A stretch of DNA of 64,000 bases, from the NCBI RefSeq assembly GCF_902459535.1, contig NZ_LR699554.1, positions 3,224,001-3,288,000 of the forward strand. Direction: 5' to 3'. Positions 1 through 9,070 of this stretch are shown piece after piece. Made by a program: the position numbers and the translations under genes. Positions within the stretch are counted from its first letter, which is position 1. The number at the start of each line of letters is the position of its first letter. The notes beneath the pieces are model-generated. The model searched no databases and was not told the DNA's origin. It saw only the letters and a program-made list of their open reading frames with translations. This stretch comes from Paraburkholderia dioscoreae. Lineage in GTDB: Bacteria > Pseudomonadota > Gammaproteobacteria > Burkholderiales > Burkholderiaceae.

Positions 1-114
1 AGACTGGCCACCACGGATGAAATTGCGCGCGGCGTCGTCTTCCTTGTTGCCGATGAGGCGGCGTTCATCAACGGAGCCACGCTTTCGATCAACGGCGGCA
101 AATATATGGCGTGA
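1..114 (+). CDS. Short-chain dehydrogenase/reductase, C-terminal end (partial)
   Basis: Frame 1 is open from the first base to a TGA at 112-114 and encodes the last 37 residues of a protein. It ends in the pattern FINGATLSINGG followed by a few residues, which is the usual C-terminus of classical SDR oxidoreductases (FabG/PhaB-like), where this segment closes over the nucleotide-binding fold. The catalytic Tyr-x-x-x-Lys and the glycine-rich cofactor motif lie outside the window, so the substrate cannot be told. Confidence 0.8.
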   Translation, partial: RLATTDEIARGVVFLVADEAAFINGATLSINGGKYMA

Positions 115-220
115 GCTACGCAACACCAGGACACCACGCTACGGCAAAAGTACCGCCATTGCGGGCCAATCGACGGAACGTCTTCTCCGCGAGGCGCCCG
201 TACTCGCAACAGGCGTATGG

Positions 221-871
221 CTATCCGATGGTCAGATCGTCGTTGACCGCGTGCACGCCGGGCGCCCCCCAAGCGGCTCCGCGCACGATCGACCGCTCGG
301 CATAAGAGCCGACCTTTCCGGTCAGCGTTACCGTGCCGTCACGCACGCTGACGCCAATGTGATCCGCTTCGCGCTCGACATGACGCACGAGGGCTTTGCG
401 AATGCTGTCGCCGATATCGTCCCCTGCCGGGCTCTCATGCACTTCGATGAGATTCGACAGTCCCGTCACACCGCGCATGGGGTTGATCATGCGCGCTGCG
501 AGATGACGCTGATAGGCTCGCTCAAGCCTGCCTCGCAACGTCACCCAGCCATTGTCGACTTCCACCTGAACGTTGACGTCCGACACTCCAACGGTCCACT
601 TCAGGATCGACCGGACAGCGGTCGCAATGTCCTCGTCCGTTCTGACATCGCTGTGCGGCAAGCGGATATCCATCTTGACGACTACCGACTTCACGCCCGC
701 CACCCGCTTCGCCGCCTTCTCGGCAGCCAGCTTTTCCGCATAACTGGCCGGATGGCCGGACAGCGTGACCACCCGGTCTTTCACCTCGAGCTCGATGTCC
801 GTCAAGGACACTGCCGGATCCCATGCCAATTCGTCCGCAACTTCCTCCTGCAACTGCGTGTCCGTTTTCAT
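221..871 (-). CDS. BON-domain protein (three tandem BON domains, OsmY-like)
   Basis: The 216-residue protein consists of three consecutive BON domains at about residues 5-70, 80-145 and 150-216. Each has the alternating Gly/Val pattern of the family, for example VTLSGHPASY, VTLRGRLERA and VTLTGKVGSY. BON domains are thought to bind membranes or phospholipids, and OsmY-like proteins are often induced by osmotic or stationary-phase stress. No signal peptide is visible, so a cytoplasmic location is likely, unlike E. coli OsmY. The start is supported by AAAGGAG about 8 bases upstream of the ATG. In Burkholderiaceae such three-BON proteins are common, but their exact role is unknown. Confidence 0.85.
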   Translation of the reverse strand: MKTDTQLQEEVADELAWDPAVSLTDIELEVKDRVVTLSGHPASYAEKLAAEKAAKRVAGVKSVVVKMDIRLPHSDVRTDEDIATAVRSILKWTVGVSDVNVQVEVDNGWVTLRGRLERAYQRHLAARMINPMRGVTGLSNLIEVHESPAGDDIGDSIRKALVRHVEREADHIGVSVRDGTVTLTGKVGSYAERSIVRGAAWGAPGVHAVNDDLTIG

Positions 872-927
872 TGCGCTCTCCTTTCGTTTTCCATGGTCAT
901 CCGCGTGAATGACGACTGACTTCGCCG

Positions 928-1332
928 TCAGGCAGCCCCGCGACCGACACCCGCAGACAGAAATCCGGACGCCGATGGCAAACCGCCGTCACGGCCTTCG
1001 AACTGCTCGATCGCGTCGAATACGTGGCATGCGTACACCACGGCGGGCCCTCCACCCATCATGACGGCGACGCTCACCGTTTCGAGAATTTCCTGCCGCG
1101 AAGCGCCCGCCCGCGTCGCATCGTGTACGTGCCAGGCGAGGCAGTCGTCGCAACGCAGCGCAATGGCGATCGCGAGCGCGATCAGTTCCTTGTGCTTGCC
1201 CGACAGTTCACCGCCTGAAACAGCTTCCTTGTGAAGATGCTCGAAGCCGCTCATCGGACCGGCAATCTCGCGCCGCATCTTGCCGAGTACCGTTTGCAAT
1301 TCATGATGCCGTTCAGGGTAGTTCGTTTCCAT
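928..1332 (-). CDS. Carboxymuconolactone decarboxylase/AhpD-family protein
   Basis: The 134-residue protein carries the AhpD-like core CxxC-x3-H (CDDCLAWHVH) followed by the helix GASRQEILETV, the hallmark of the alkylhydroperoxidase/carboxymuconolactone decarboxylase superfamily. The two cysteines and the histidine suggest a disulfide-based peroxidase-type activity and not lactone decarboxylation. The reading frame extends 17 codons further upstream, but the ATG at 1332 is preceded by AAGGCGG at good spacing and matches family length, so it is preferred. It lies 56 bases downstream of the BON gene in opposite reading order, on the same strand. Confidence 0.8.
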   Translation of the reverse strand: METNYPERHHELQTVLGKMRREIAGPMSGFEHLHKEAVSGGELSGKHKELIALAIAIALRCDDCLAWHVHDATRAGASRQEILETVSVAVMMGGGPAVVYACHVFDAIEQFEGRDGGLPSASGFLSAGVGRGAA

Positions 1333-1434
1333 GATTCGCCGCCTTAAGTGGGTGGGATGGCACGCTTTTCGTGCCTCGTCCATGTGATACGCGATCCGCG
1401 TTGCAAGAGATCCTGACGTTCGTATTCCATCGTT

Positions 1435-1884
1435 CTAGCGCCGCTCAGAATGCCGATACCGGCCGTGCAAGGAACGAAACGCCAACGCTAACGCAAGCGC
1501 CACACCGACCGCCGCGAGCGACAACAGGGACGCGTAACCGATCAGTTGCCTGAATTCATCGGTCCGATCCTGCGCAATGGATGTAACGTAAGCGCGCTCG
1601 TTGTCCGTCGCGTCGGGAAACGTCGTTCGATAGAGGAAGAAGGATCGGCAGATATCGTCATCCGGCTGTCTCGCCGGTAGCAGCGACCCGGCCGTGATTT
1701 TGCGCACCCCGGCGCACTCGGGCGCCGCCATGCCGGCCATGATTGCCGCGTCCAGCGGATGGTCGTAGACGGAACCCGCCCACGTGACGGCGGCTGCAAG
1801 CAATCCGCTCAAGGCAACGAACTGAAACGACCGGATCCACCGTCGATGCCGGTTCGGTTCATGTTGATACTCGCAGTTCATCAT
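1435..1884 (-). CDS. Hypothetical membrane protein, two transmembrane segments
   Basis: The 149-residue protein has hydrophobic segments at about residues 22-40 and 118-137, separated by a roughly 75-residue loop with two cysteines (AAPECAGV and DDICRSFF). The cysteines could form a disulfide if the loop is periplasmic. The N-terminus is basic and the C-terminus ends in a charged tail. No family was recognised. It could be a small envelope protein of the stress-protein neighbourhood with the BON and AhpD-like genes, but nothing in the sequence fixes a function. Confidence 0.6.
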   Translation of the reverse strand: MMNCEYQHEPNRHRRWIRSFQFVALSGLLAAAVTWAGSVYDHPLDAAIMAGMAAPECAGVRKITAGSLLPARQPDDDICRSFFLYRTTFPDATDNERAYVTSIAQDRTDEFRQLIGYASLLSLAAVGVALALALAFRSLHGRYRHSERR

Positions 1885-2260
1885 GCCCTCCGTCGCTTCA
1901 TCCCGAAGCCCCGCTCAAATCAGGATAGCTGCCGGAGTGGCCGCTCCAGTTGAGATACATCAACGAGCGACCGGAGCGCGCCAGCGCCCGGATAAGCGTT
2001 CAGCGACCTGTCGTCGATACAAGGCGGGGCAGCGAGCGAAGAAGTGGCGTTGACCTTTTAGCCGTGCTCCTCAACAATGCATCAAGATCCCTTGCTCGAT
2101 CACGAGCGAGAGAAAGCCTCTGCGCGGAACTTCCACACGGCGCCGCAGAATGCACTGTGTTGTTGCGGCGAGCAGGCTCCGGCAGTACCTATCCGGAGAT
2201 CCGCTGTTGCGGACTGGCCGATTGGGTACGCGGTCATCACTTCCCTGGAGTGCTCACGAG
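1885..2260. other. Intergenic region without a supported gene
   Basis: This 376-base stretch separates two oppositely oriented hypothetical genes, the minus-strand membrane protein and the plus-strand gene at 2261. Open frames here lack ribosome-binding sites and family resemblance. It presumably carries both promoters, but no consensus element could be assigned. Confidence 0.5.
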
Positions 2261-2524
2261 ATGTCCGACCATGCCGCCAAGTCTGTCCGTTCGCCCGAAG
2301 CAATCGACCGGGATTTTGCGGAACTGATTGCGTCCGGGCTGCCAGGCACCGTTGCCCGCGACAAATTCGAACGACTTTGGGACGAAGCGAACGCGATAGC
2401 GGCGGAAATCGTGCTCACGCCTCAGGGCCAAAAATACCTCTCGCTCCTGAAGCGAATGCATCAGACGTTCGAAAGCCGCTATCCGGCGAGGCGGCCGGCT
2501 AACGGCTTCGTCATCCGCACTTAA
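2261..2524 (+). CDS. Small hypothetical protein
   Basis: The 87-residue acidic-to-basic helical protein begins MSDHAAKSV and has no signal peptide, membrane segment or cysteine. The frame continues upstream to 2150, but that part is Arg/Pro-rich and lacks a ribosome-binding site. The ATG at 2261 has GGAG ten bases upstream. It is convergent with the basic ribbon-helix-helix gene, whose stop lies 11 bases beyond. No family was recognised. Confidence 0.5.
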   Translation: MSDHAAKSVRSPEAIDRDFAELIASGLPGTVARDKFERLWDEANAIAAEIVLTPQGQKYLSLLKRMHQTFESRYPARRPANGFVIRT

Positions 2525-2534
2525 CGAAAAAAAC

Positions 2535-2981
2535 CTACGATTTGGCGGGGCGGCCGGTCTTCACCTGCTCTACGGCGGATACAGCTTCCAGCAGCCGCTT
2601 CGGCGTTGCCGATTCGAGCAGAAACAAACCCGCGCGCAGAATTTCGCTTCGCTTCACCGATACTCCCGCTGCCAGACACTTCTGCTTCAACGCAGCAATT
2701 TTGTCGTAGTCGGACTTCGGCATGGTGAAGCTGTCTCGCACCACCTTTTCCTTCTTGATGCGTTTGGCTTTCGCTTCCACTGCGGCTTTGACAGGCGTAG
2801 CTTCGACGGTCGCCGACGCACGCCGCTTTGCCGCCTTTTTGGCCGTCGTATTTCCTTTCTTCGTGGCTACAGTCGCGTCGGCCCCGACTGCCTCGCTCTC
2901 ATCCGCGGGATTGGCGGCGGCCGCGCCTTTAGGGAAATGAAATGTCTTCTTGGATGGTTTTTTGATGCTCGGTGCGGTCAT
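2535..2981 (-). CDS. Lys/Ala-rich protein with C-terminal ribbon-helix-helix domain
   Basis: Of 148 residues, the first 80 form a low-complexity tail rich in Lys, Ala and Thr, like a bacterial histone H1-type tail. Residues about 83-130 read as a strand (RDSFTMPKSDY) followed by two helices with SVKRSEILRAGL, the layout of a ribbon-helix-helix DNA-binding fold. Together these suggest a nucleoid-associated or repressor protein with a flexible basic arm. The start ATG has CTGGAGA upstream. A near-palindromic AT-rich element (3001-3027) lies just upstream and could be its operator. DNA-binding is an inference from fold pattern only. Confidence 0.6.
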   Translation of the reverse strand: MTAPSIKKPSKKTFHFPKGAAAANPADESEAVGADATVATKKGNTTAKKAAKRRASATVEATPVKAAVEAKAKRIKKEKVVRDSFTMPKSDYDKIAALKQKCLAAGVSVKRSEILRAGLFLLESATPKRLLEAVSAVEQVKTGRPAKS

Positions 2982-3000
2982 AGAAAATCTCCAGAGTTAC

Positions 3001-3027
3001 AAACGATATAAACAGTATATACCGTTT
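3001..3027 (-). promoter_or_regulatory. Imperfect palindrome / candidate operator-promoter
   Basis: The element reads as nested inverted arms, AAACG-ATATA, centre AACAG, TATAT-AC-CGTTT, with two extra bases on one side. It lies 20-46 bases upstream of the start codon of the ribbon-helix-helix gene and contains a TATACT-like -10 on the minus strand. An autoregulatory site for that protein is the simplest reading. Confidence 0.4.
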
Positions 3028-3358
3028 ATCCACCCGCAAAGTCGGGCTCTGGAAACGCGACGCGATTGCGCTTGCGCGCGCTTAATTTTTTTCCGTCACC
3101 CGTGCGCCATAGTTACGTGGAAAAATGTCGGTTCGGGCTCGCCTGGATGACTCGAGAAATTGCAGCCGGATGTGCTGCAAGCCGACATCATTCAGTCGGG
3201 CTCGCAACATTTTGAGTGCCGCGGCAACCAGGGCCGATAGATCGCCATCACGACTTCCACGAAGCAGGCGCCCTGCGCCCGGCTGTTCCCGGTCCCAACC
3301 GCCGTCCGCAATAAGACCACCTGCGATACTCCCTTCCAGCCCATAGCTCGACACCCCG
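3028..3358. other. Intergenic region between divergent genes
   Basis: About 330 bases between the minus-strand ribbon-helix-helix gene and the plus-strand oxygenase. Overlapping frames on both strands show no recognisable protein. No clear sigma-70 or sigma-54 promoter for the oxygenase was found. Confidence 0.4.
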
Positions 3359-4249
3359 ATGTCCATAACCGTTAGTTTTCCCGCCGAAGTACGCGACTGG
3401 ATCGCTCAGAATCTCACACGCGGCGTCGCCCCACAGGCGATTGTGCGCGAGCTGGTCGATCGAAAAAATGCAGTCGAACTCGCGTCGGCGATGGTCAACG
3501 CGGTCGCTTCGTCTTTCCTGTACGGCACACCGTTGCCCGGCGAGACGCTCGAAATAGGCGCTGCGCCGGTCGCTTACGAACCGGAGCCGCTGCGCGTGCC
3601 GGACGGACCCCTGATCCGGCTCGGCGAGCGCAAGACTCGCGTGATTTCGCGCATGCAGCGGCCGGCCGCGATACTGCTCGACGATTTTCTGAGTGCGAAC
3701 GAATGCGAACAATTGATCTCGCTTGCGCGGCCGCGACTGAGCCGTTCGACCGTGGTCGATCCCGTGACCGGCCGTAACGTCGTGGCTGGCCACCGCAGCA
3801 GCGACGGAATGTTTTTTCGTCTGGGCGAGACACCGCTGATCGCGCGCCTGGAAGCACGGATTGCCGAGCTAACGGGTCTGCCTGTCGAGAACGGCGAAGG
3901 CCTGCAACTACTGCATTACGAAGTGGGCGCCGAATCGACGCCGCACGTCGACTATCTGATCGCGGGTAACCCGGCGAATCAGGAGTCGATCGCGCGCAGC
4001 GGGCAACGCGTGGGCACGCTGCTGATGTATCTGAACGATGTGGAAGGCGGCGGCGAAACCATGTTCCCGCAGACCGGATGGTCGGTGGTGCCGCGGCGCG
4101 GCCAGGCGCTCTACTTCGAATACGGCAACCGGTTCGGGCTTGCCGATCCAAGCTCCCTGCATACGAGCACACCGTTGCGGGTGGGCGAGAAGTGGGTGGC
4201 CACCAAATGGATCCGTACGCGCCGCTTCGTGCCGCGCGCTCAGGTATAA
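3359..4249 (+). CDS. Prolyl 4-hydroxylase-like 2OG-Fe(II) dioxygenase
   Basis: The 296-residue protein has an N-terminal helical region (about 1-95) and a C-terminal double-stranded beta-helix domain of the P4Hc type. The iron ligands H196-x-D198 (PHVDYL) and H268 (LHTSTPL) and the 2-oxoglutarate-binding lysine K278 (GEKWVATKW) are all present, as is the family stretch GTLLMYLNDVEGGGET. It should therefore be an active oxygenase hydroxylating a prolyl or related residue; the target is unknown. No strong ribosome-binding site precedes the ATG, so the N-terminus is less sure than the domain call. Confidence 0.85.
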   Translation: MSITVSFPAEVRDWIAQNLTRGVAPQAIVRELVDRKNAVELASAMVNAVASSFLYGTPLPGETLEIGAAPVAYEPEPLRVPDGPLIRLGERKTRVISRMQRPAAILLDDFLSANECEQLISLARPRLSRSTVVDPVTGRNVVAGHRSSDGMFFRLGETPLIARLEARIAELTGLPVENGEGLQLLHYEVGAESTPHVDYLIAGNPANQESIARSGQRVGTLLMYLNDVEGGGETMFPQTGWSVVPRRGQALYFEYGNRFGLADPSSLHTSTPLRVGEKWVATKWIRTRRFVPRAQV

Positions 4250-4310
4250 CGGATCAGCTGCAATCGTCCGGCGGGCGGCCAGGCTCGCGCCCCGCCGGAC
4301 GGGTTTCAGC

Positions 4311-4982
4311 TCAGCGCTGGAAGACCTCGTCGGCGACCCAGCCGTTCGACGTCAGATGCACGCCTTCGCGCAACTGCATCGTGCCCGCGCCTTCGATCAC
4401 GCGCTTGATCATCGGAAATACGCGCTGTACGTCGGCATCTTTGGCCCACGGCGCCGGATCGATCTTGTACGTATAGATAACCGAAGTCGCGGTTTTACCT
4501 TCCACCTGCGTCGGCCGCTCCCAACCCACTACCTTGTCGAGCGTAAGCGTGGCCGCGCAGAAATCGGCCGGATGCGTGACGCGCGAGTTGGCGGTCGCGA
4601 CCACTTCCGGAATGTGCAGATAGTACTTCTGCCCTTCGGCCGTCAATTGATACTGGCGAGCGTTCGCGGTGATCTTCTTGCCGGCGCTGTCAGTGCGTTC
4701 TACCACCACGTCCTTGCCCGTCACGAGACCGAGTTTCTCGAGTACCGGCATCTGGACCGCGTCGCGAGTACCGGCGGCCTGGTCTTCCGTCGTTGCATAG
4801 ATCGGCCAGTCGTATTTGGCGAGGCACAAGTGACCGCGCTGGGCGAGGAAATCATTGACCGTAGCCGTGAAGTTCTCCTGACTGACGTCCTGCGTTTTGT
4901 CATGGCAGCCGGCGAACAGAGTCAGCGCGATCAGGGAGAGTGTGCTGCAAGCGAAGCGGGCGAGGGTGAAACGTCGCGTCAT
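4311..4982 (-). CDS. Predicted lipoprotein of unknown function
   Basis: The 223-residue protein begins with a basic N-terminus, a hydrophobic stretch and the lipobox LFAGC near residue 25, so it should be lipid-anchored in the periplasm. The mature part has no internal membrane segment and includes one further pair of cysteines (HLCLAKY, ADFCAAT). It is convergent with the upstream oxygenase and lies downstream of the peroxidase gene on the same strand. Similar lipoproteins are frequent in Burkholderia, but no function is known to me. Confidence 0.65.
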   Translation of the reverse strand: MTRRFTLARFACSTLSLIALTLFAGCHDKTQDVSQENFTATVNDFLAQRGHLCLAKYDWPIYATTEDQAAGTRDAVQMPVLEKLGLVTGKDVVVERTDSAGKKITANARQYQLTAEGQKYYLHIPEVVATANSRVTHPADFCAATLTLDKVVGWERPTQVEGKTATSVIYTYKIDPAPWAKDADVQRVFPMIKRVIEGAGTMQLREGVHLTSNGWVADEVFQR

Positions 4983-5080
4983 GGTGTTTGTTGCTCAGGT
5001 TGAGTTGCTAAGGTACGAACAGGACGGAGCGCGCGGCCAGCCCTTCGGGCCGGTCGCGCGCGAGTCTCATCAATTTTTCA

Positions 5081-6556
5081 TCAGTTCACGCAGGAGCCGC
5101 TGGTGGGCGGCGTGGCGGGCGGTTGATAGCCGTCGGTGAGCGTGTTCAGAAAGCAGACCAGGTCCGCAATGTTCTGCTGAGTCAACTGCGGCGTGGAGTG
5201 AATCGGGCGCGGCAGCGCACCGTCTGCCGCGGTCGTGCCGCCGGCGTCGGTCTGGCCCTTGCCCATTGGCAGTTCTTCGTCGATATTGCCCTGGTAGGCC
5301 ACGGGCAGATCGTTGAAGAGCTTGGCCGTCGCACCCGACGCAGCGGTCGGGAACAGCGCGTAGGACGGGTTTTGCGTCACGTTGTTAGGATCGCCGCCGG
5401 TGCTCGGATACCAGTACTCCGGGTTGGTATCGCGCGTGTTGTAGAAATTCAGCACCTGCACGAGCGAGTGGAACACGCCATTGTGGAAGAACGCGGTGCG
5501 CGTCGCGACATTGCGCAGCGTCGGCACCTTGAAGCGGCCGCAATACGGGTCCGGGACATTGACGCCGGTGAACTGATCCGGGCCGGCACCGCTGCTGGCC
5601 GTGCCGGGCGTGTGGATGTTGTTCAGCGGACCGCACAAGCCCATGTCGTAATACGACGCGTCGGCATTGCTCGGGATCGGGTCGGGGTTGTCCCAGATCT
5701 GCTTGTCGTTGCGCGGCACGCCGATCGCCTGATAGGTGAAATCGGTCATGAGCGCGACCGAGCCGTTGAAGTTCGCACCGGCATAGTGGCAGGCAACGCA
5801 TCCCGCGCCGCCATCGGTGTCGTTAAACAATTGGAGGCCGCGCAGTTCCGCCGGTGTCAGCGTGCCGCCCACCTTGTTGGAGAGATACAGGTCGAACTTG
5901 CTCGCGTACGGCTGGAAGCTCGGGTCTTCCTGCTGGTAGGCCTGCAGGGCGAGACCGACGTCAGTGAACGTGGCGTTCGCGTCCGAGAACACGTTCGCGC
6001 CGAACGCCTGCTGGAACAGCGCCGCGTAGGACGCGCTCTTCACGGTCTGCACCACGGCGCCCGGCGACGCGTTGTTCATTTCGAGCGGATTGAGCAGCGG
6101 CAAGGCCGTCTGGGTGGCGAGCGTCGTAGCACGGCCGTCCAGCATGAAACCGCCGCCTGGTGCGTTCTGCGTGATGCCGTCCGGGTTGTCGGCGACATCG
6201 TTGTACGGCGGCGTCATGGACTTGTAGCGCAGCGAAGGCACGGCGCGCTGCCCTGCCACCGACGGATCGGAGCCGAGCTGCACGGACAGGCTGTTGGGCG
6301 GTCCGTACGCATATTGAGGGCTATGGCAGGTCGCGCAGGACATGTTCTTGCCGCCCGACAGATTCTGGTCGAAGAACAATTGCTGACCGACTTGTGCCGC
6401 CGCGCTGAGCGTGACCTTGGCCGGAGGCGCCACGCCGCCCGACGCAGGCTGGCCCGGGTCGGTGCCGGCGCTGCTGCTGTCGCTGCCACCACCGCCGCCG
6501 CAGGCGGTCAATATCAATGAGAGCGCGCAGATCACGCCCAGGGAGATTTTTCGCAT
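5081..6556 (-). CDS. Di-haem cytochrome c peroxidase/MauG-family lipoprotein
   Basis: The 491-residue protein has a lipobox (ILTACGGGG) and two c-type haem motifs, CATCH at residues 74-78 and CVACH at 253-257, in the order of the bacterial cytochrome c peroxidase/MauG superfamily. A long Gly/Ser/Pro linker follows the lipid anchor. Such enzymes reduce hydrogen peroxide with electrons from small cytochromes or carry out protein or sterol oxidations; which applies cannot be decided here. The ATG at 6556, which begins with a typical signal peptide, is preferred to the open upstream frame. The phosphoesterase gene lies immediately upstream on the same strand, 177 bases away. Confidence 0.85.
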   Translation of the reverse strand: MRKISLGVICALSLILTACGGGGGSDSSSAGTDPGQPASGGVAPPAKVTLSAAAQVGQQLFFDQNLSGGKNMSCATCHSPQYAYGPPNSLSVQLGSDPSVAGQRAVPSLRYKSMTPPYNDVADNPDGITQNAPGGGFMLDGRATTLATQTALPLLNPLEMNNASPGAVVQTVKSASYAALFQQAFGANVFSDANATFTDVGLALQAYQQEDPSFQPYASKFDLYLSNKVGGTLTPAELRGLQLFNDTDGGAGCVACHYAGANFNGSVALMTDFTYQAIGVPRNDKQIWDNPDPIPSNADASYYDMGLCGPLNNIHTPGTASSGAGPDQFTGVNVPDPYCGRFKVPTLRNVATRTAFFHNGVFHSLVQVLNFYNTRDTNPEYWYPSTGGDPNNVTQNPSYALFPTAASGATAKLFNDLPVAYQGNIDEELPMGKGQTDAGGTTAADGALPRPIHSTPQLTQQNIADLVCFLNTLTDGYQPPATPPTSGSCVN

Positions 6557-6733
6557 ATTGAGTTTTTTGCCTGAGTCCGATTGCCGGGCGGTCCTGGCAG
6601 GGCCGAAGGGCCCCCTGGCAATGGGACGGACAGAACGGAAAATGCCGGGCCGCGAAAAACACGGCCCGGCAGGGAGCGATTCACGCACTTGCCGATGCGG
6701 GAGGCGATCCACCGCCTCCCGCAAGCCGCGTGC

Positions 6734-9070
6734 TTACTTGGCGAGCGCCCACACGTTGGTCTGGCTTGCGTCCGGACCAGGTTGACGCGAAGCCAGCGAC
6801 GTACCCGTCACGTCGACCGGGTTCAGCTTCTGCGTGTAGGTTGCCGGCGTGATATAGGCATGGTTCATCGGCCGCACGGAGTCGAGGTGCGTATCCGCGC
6901 TGCCTGCGAGTTCCGGCAGGTTCAGGATGTTGCTCGCGATGAACGACTCGGTGTACTTCGCACGGGCGAGGTACGTTTGCGGCTGCTCCGGGTCGCCGAT
7001 CTGGAACATGTCCTGCAGCGTGCGCACCAGCGAGAAGTGGCTGTACGCGTCGCTGTCGACGACGTTCGGGTTCGCCTGGTTCGTCGCCACACCGAAGATC
7101 GAGTTGCCGTGACCGTGGTTGCCGCCGTTGTACAGCGTCGTCGGCGTCGGCGTGAACTTGCCGTTCGCGAACGTGAGCGGTGCCTGGCCGTCGTTCGACG
7201 TTACCGGGTTCCAGCCGCAGCACGAGGTGGAGCTACCCTCGCCTTCGTCGAACATCACGACGATGGCCACCTTGCGTTGCTTGTTGGCCCACAACGGCGA
7301 AGCCTCGATCTTCGTGACCACCTGACGCACGTAGTCGTCGCCACGCTGGACGATCTGCGCGGAGCCGCTGCCACAGGAAGGATCAGAGCCGACACCGTGC
7401 ATGTCGTCGCACTGGTCGGGCATGATGAAGTTTATGTTGCCCACGTCGCCGTTCGTGAGGTCGGTGCTGAACTGGTCAAAGTTGTAACCAGTCGGGATCG
7501 GATAGGCCTTCGATTGCGCGAGAGCCGTGGCGTTGTATTGCGTACCGAAGATGGTACGGTTGTCGGCATGGAACTCCGGCAGATTACGCACGTCCTGGTA
7601 GGCCATGCCCGGGTGGTGCTTGGTCTTGTAGAGACCGTTCGGGATGGTGAAAGCAGTACCGTTGGCGCCGGGGCCGGCGTATGCGGCGTTGACCGCCGTG
7701 TCCGCGATGCTGTCCGCACGCGGATCCTGCCCTGGGTTCATCGATTCGCTGTAAGTGCGCCAGGTCATGCCGGTCTGTGACAGCAGAGTAAACAGGCTCG
7801 GCTGGCTCTTGATGTTGTGATTGGCGATGGAACCCGTTGTCGTGCAGGTGGCGTTCGTGAAGCCCGACAGATGGGTGCCGTCCTGCGGAGGCAGCACGCC
7901 GGTCGCAACCAGCGGCTGGCCGTCCGAAGCGTTGCCGCCGGCGAACGCCACGTCCGTCGGTGCGTTGCCGCCGCTCGTGCCCGCGCCGCAGCCCCACCAG
8001 TTGTCGTCCGTGATACCCCAGTCGTCGCCGGCGCCGAGCGCGGTGTAGTTCGGTTCGCTCGGATTACCCGTCGAATAATAGGTCGTAAACTGGTTGTTGG
8101 AGGTCAGGAACTGGTTAATGAACGGAGCACTCGCCGAACCGAGAATCCCAGGCGTACCCGGAACCGGAGCCACACTGTGGTTCTCGAGCATGATGACGAA
8201 GACGTTGTCGTAGCGCGGAATGCCTTCGACGTTGAACGCGGCTTGTTGTGCCTGCGCGAACGTGATGGGAGCCTGCTGCACGGTCGACTTCACGGCGGTT
8301 GCGGCGCTCACGCCTGCGGCGCCGACCAGCGACGGGTCGCCGCCCGGCACGGCGAGGTTGTCCGGGTACAGATCGCCGCGGTCGAGCTTGGTCGTCGCGT
8401 ACGTATAGCGGTTCGTGAGCTGGTTTTCCTCGAACAGCACGGCTTGCTGCTCGGCGCCCGAGAGTTTGCTGGCGTCGCCAAGCACGTCCGCAGCGGCCAC
8501 CGTCACCGACGACGCGCCCAGAGCCGGCGCGCTCAGGCGCGTGACCAGGTTGGCTTTCTCGGCTGCGTACGTCGTGCCGTTCGCTTCGACCAGACGCTGG
8601 ACTTCGCTCGACATCGGGCTGATCACGATGTTCGTCGAGCCCTGATCGGCGATCTGGGCAGCCGAGGCGCGCAGGATCATGTGGCTGGCGACGGCCGCGC
8701 CGGTCGCCGTGTTGGTGGCCTTGGTGCTCACGTCGGCAATCAGCTGTCCCGTGGCGTTGGACTGCAGCGTGAAGTGACCTTTGCTGTCCGTCGTCGCGCT
8801 GACTTCCGAAGCATCGCACTTGCCGTTGCTGTTCGCGTCGATGCACACCGTGGCGCCGACGTAATAGCCTGCATGAACGGTCGGGTCGCCGCTCGTGCTG
8901 CCCGGCACGAAGCCAGCGGCGGCAACGACGCCCGAGACGGTCGTCGGAGCCGGCGGCGTGGTGCTCGCGGACGGCGAGTTGTCGCTATTGCCGCCGCAGG
9001 CGGCCAGCACGCATGCCGCTGCGATCGAGGTTAGAAGCGGAGTAGTACGTCTTATTGAATTGACCGACAT
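6734..9070 (-). CDS. Secreted phosphoesterase (acid phosphatase / phospholipase C-like), lipoprotein
   Basis: The 778-residue protein has a lipobox (VLAACGGN), an N-terminal region of about 220 residues containing a carboxypeptidase-regulatory-like segment, and then a phosphoesterase domain from about residue 290. That domain carries the alkaline-phosphatase-superfamily metal and substrate motifs ENHS, GNPSEPNYTALG and FDEGEG, followed by HGHGN. It resembles bacterial AcpA-type acid phosphatases. It should act in the periplasm or at the outer membrane on phosphomonoesters or phospholipids. The start has AGGGG upstream. It probably shares a transcript with the downstream di-haem peroxidase. 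Confidence 0.8.
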   Translation of the reverse strand: MSVNSIRRTTPLLTSIAAACVLAACGGNSDNSPSASTTPPAPTTVSGVVAAAGFVPGSTSGDPTVHAGYYVGATVCIDANSNGKCDASEVSATTDSKGHFTLQSNATGQLIADVSTKATNTATGAAVASHMILRASAAQIADQGSTNIVISPMSSEVQRLVEANGTTYAAEKANLVTRLSAPALGASSVTVAAADVLGDASKLSGAEQQAVLFEENQLTNRYTYATTKLDRGDLYPDNLAVPGGDPSLVGAAGVSAATAVKSTVQQAPITFAQAQQAAFNVEGIPRYDNVFVIMLENHSVAPVPGTPGILGSASAPFINQFLTSNNQFTTYYSTGNPSEPNYTALGAGDDWGITDDNWWGCGAGTSGGNAPTDVAFAGGNASDGQPLVATGVLPPQDGTHLSGFTNATCTTTGSIANHNIKSQPSLFTLLSQTGMTWRTYSESMNPGQDPRADSIADTAVNAAYAGPGANGTAFTIPNGLYKTKHHPGMAYQDVRNLPEFHADNRTIFGTQYNATALAQSKAYPIPTGYNFDQFSTDLTNGDVGNINFIMPDQCDDMHGVGSDPSCGSGSAQIVQRGDDYVRQVVTKIEASPLWANKQRKVAIVVMFDEGEGSSTSCCGWNPVTSNDGQAPLTFANGKFTPTPTTLYNGGNHGHGNSIFGVATNQANPNVVDSDAYSHFSLVRTLQDMFQIGDPEQPQTYLARAKYTESFIASNILNLPELAGSADTHLDSVRPMNHAYITPATYTQKLNPVDVTGTSLASRQPGPDASQTNVWALAK

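Noticed and set aside
5123..6520. A 465-codon open frame antisense to the di-haem peroxidase
   Set aside because: Arg/Val-rich product typical of high-GC antisense frames; the opposite strand has a clear domain protein. The same holds for long antisense frames at 6581-7780, 7817-9034 and 37717-39576.
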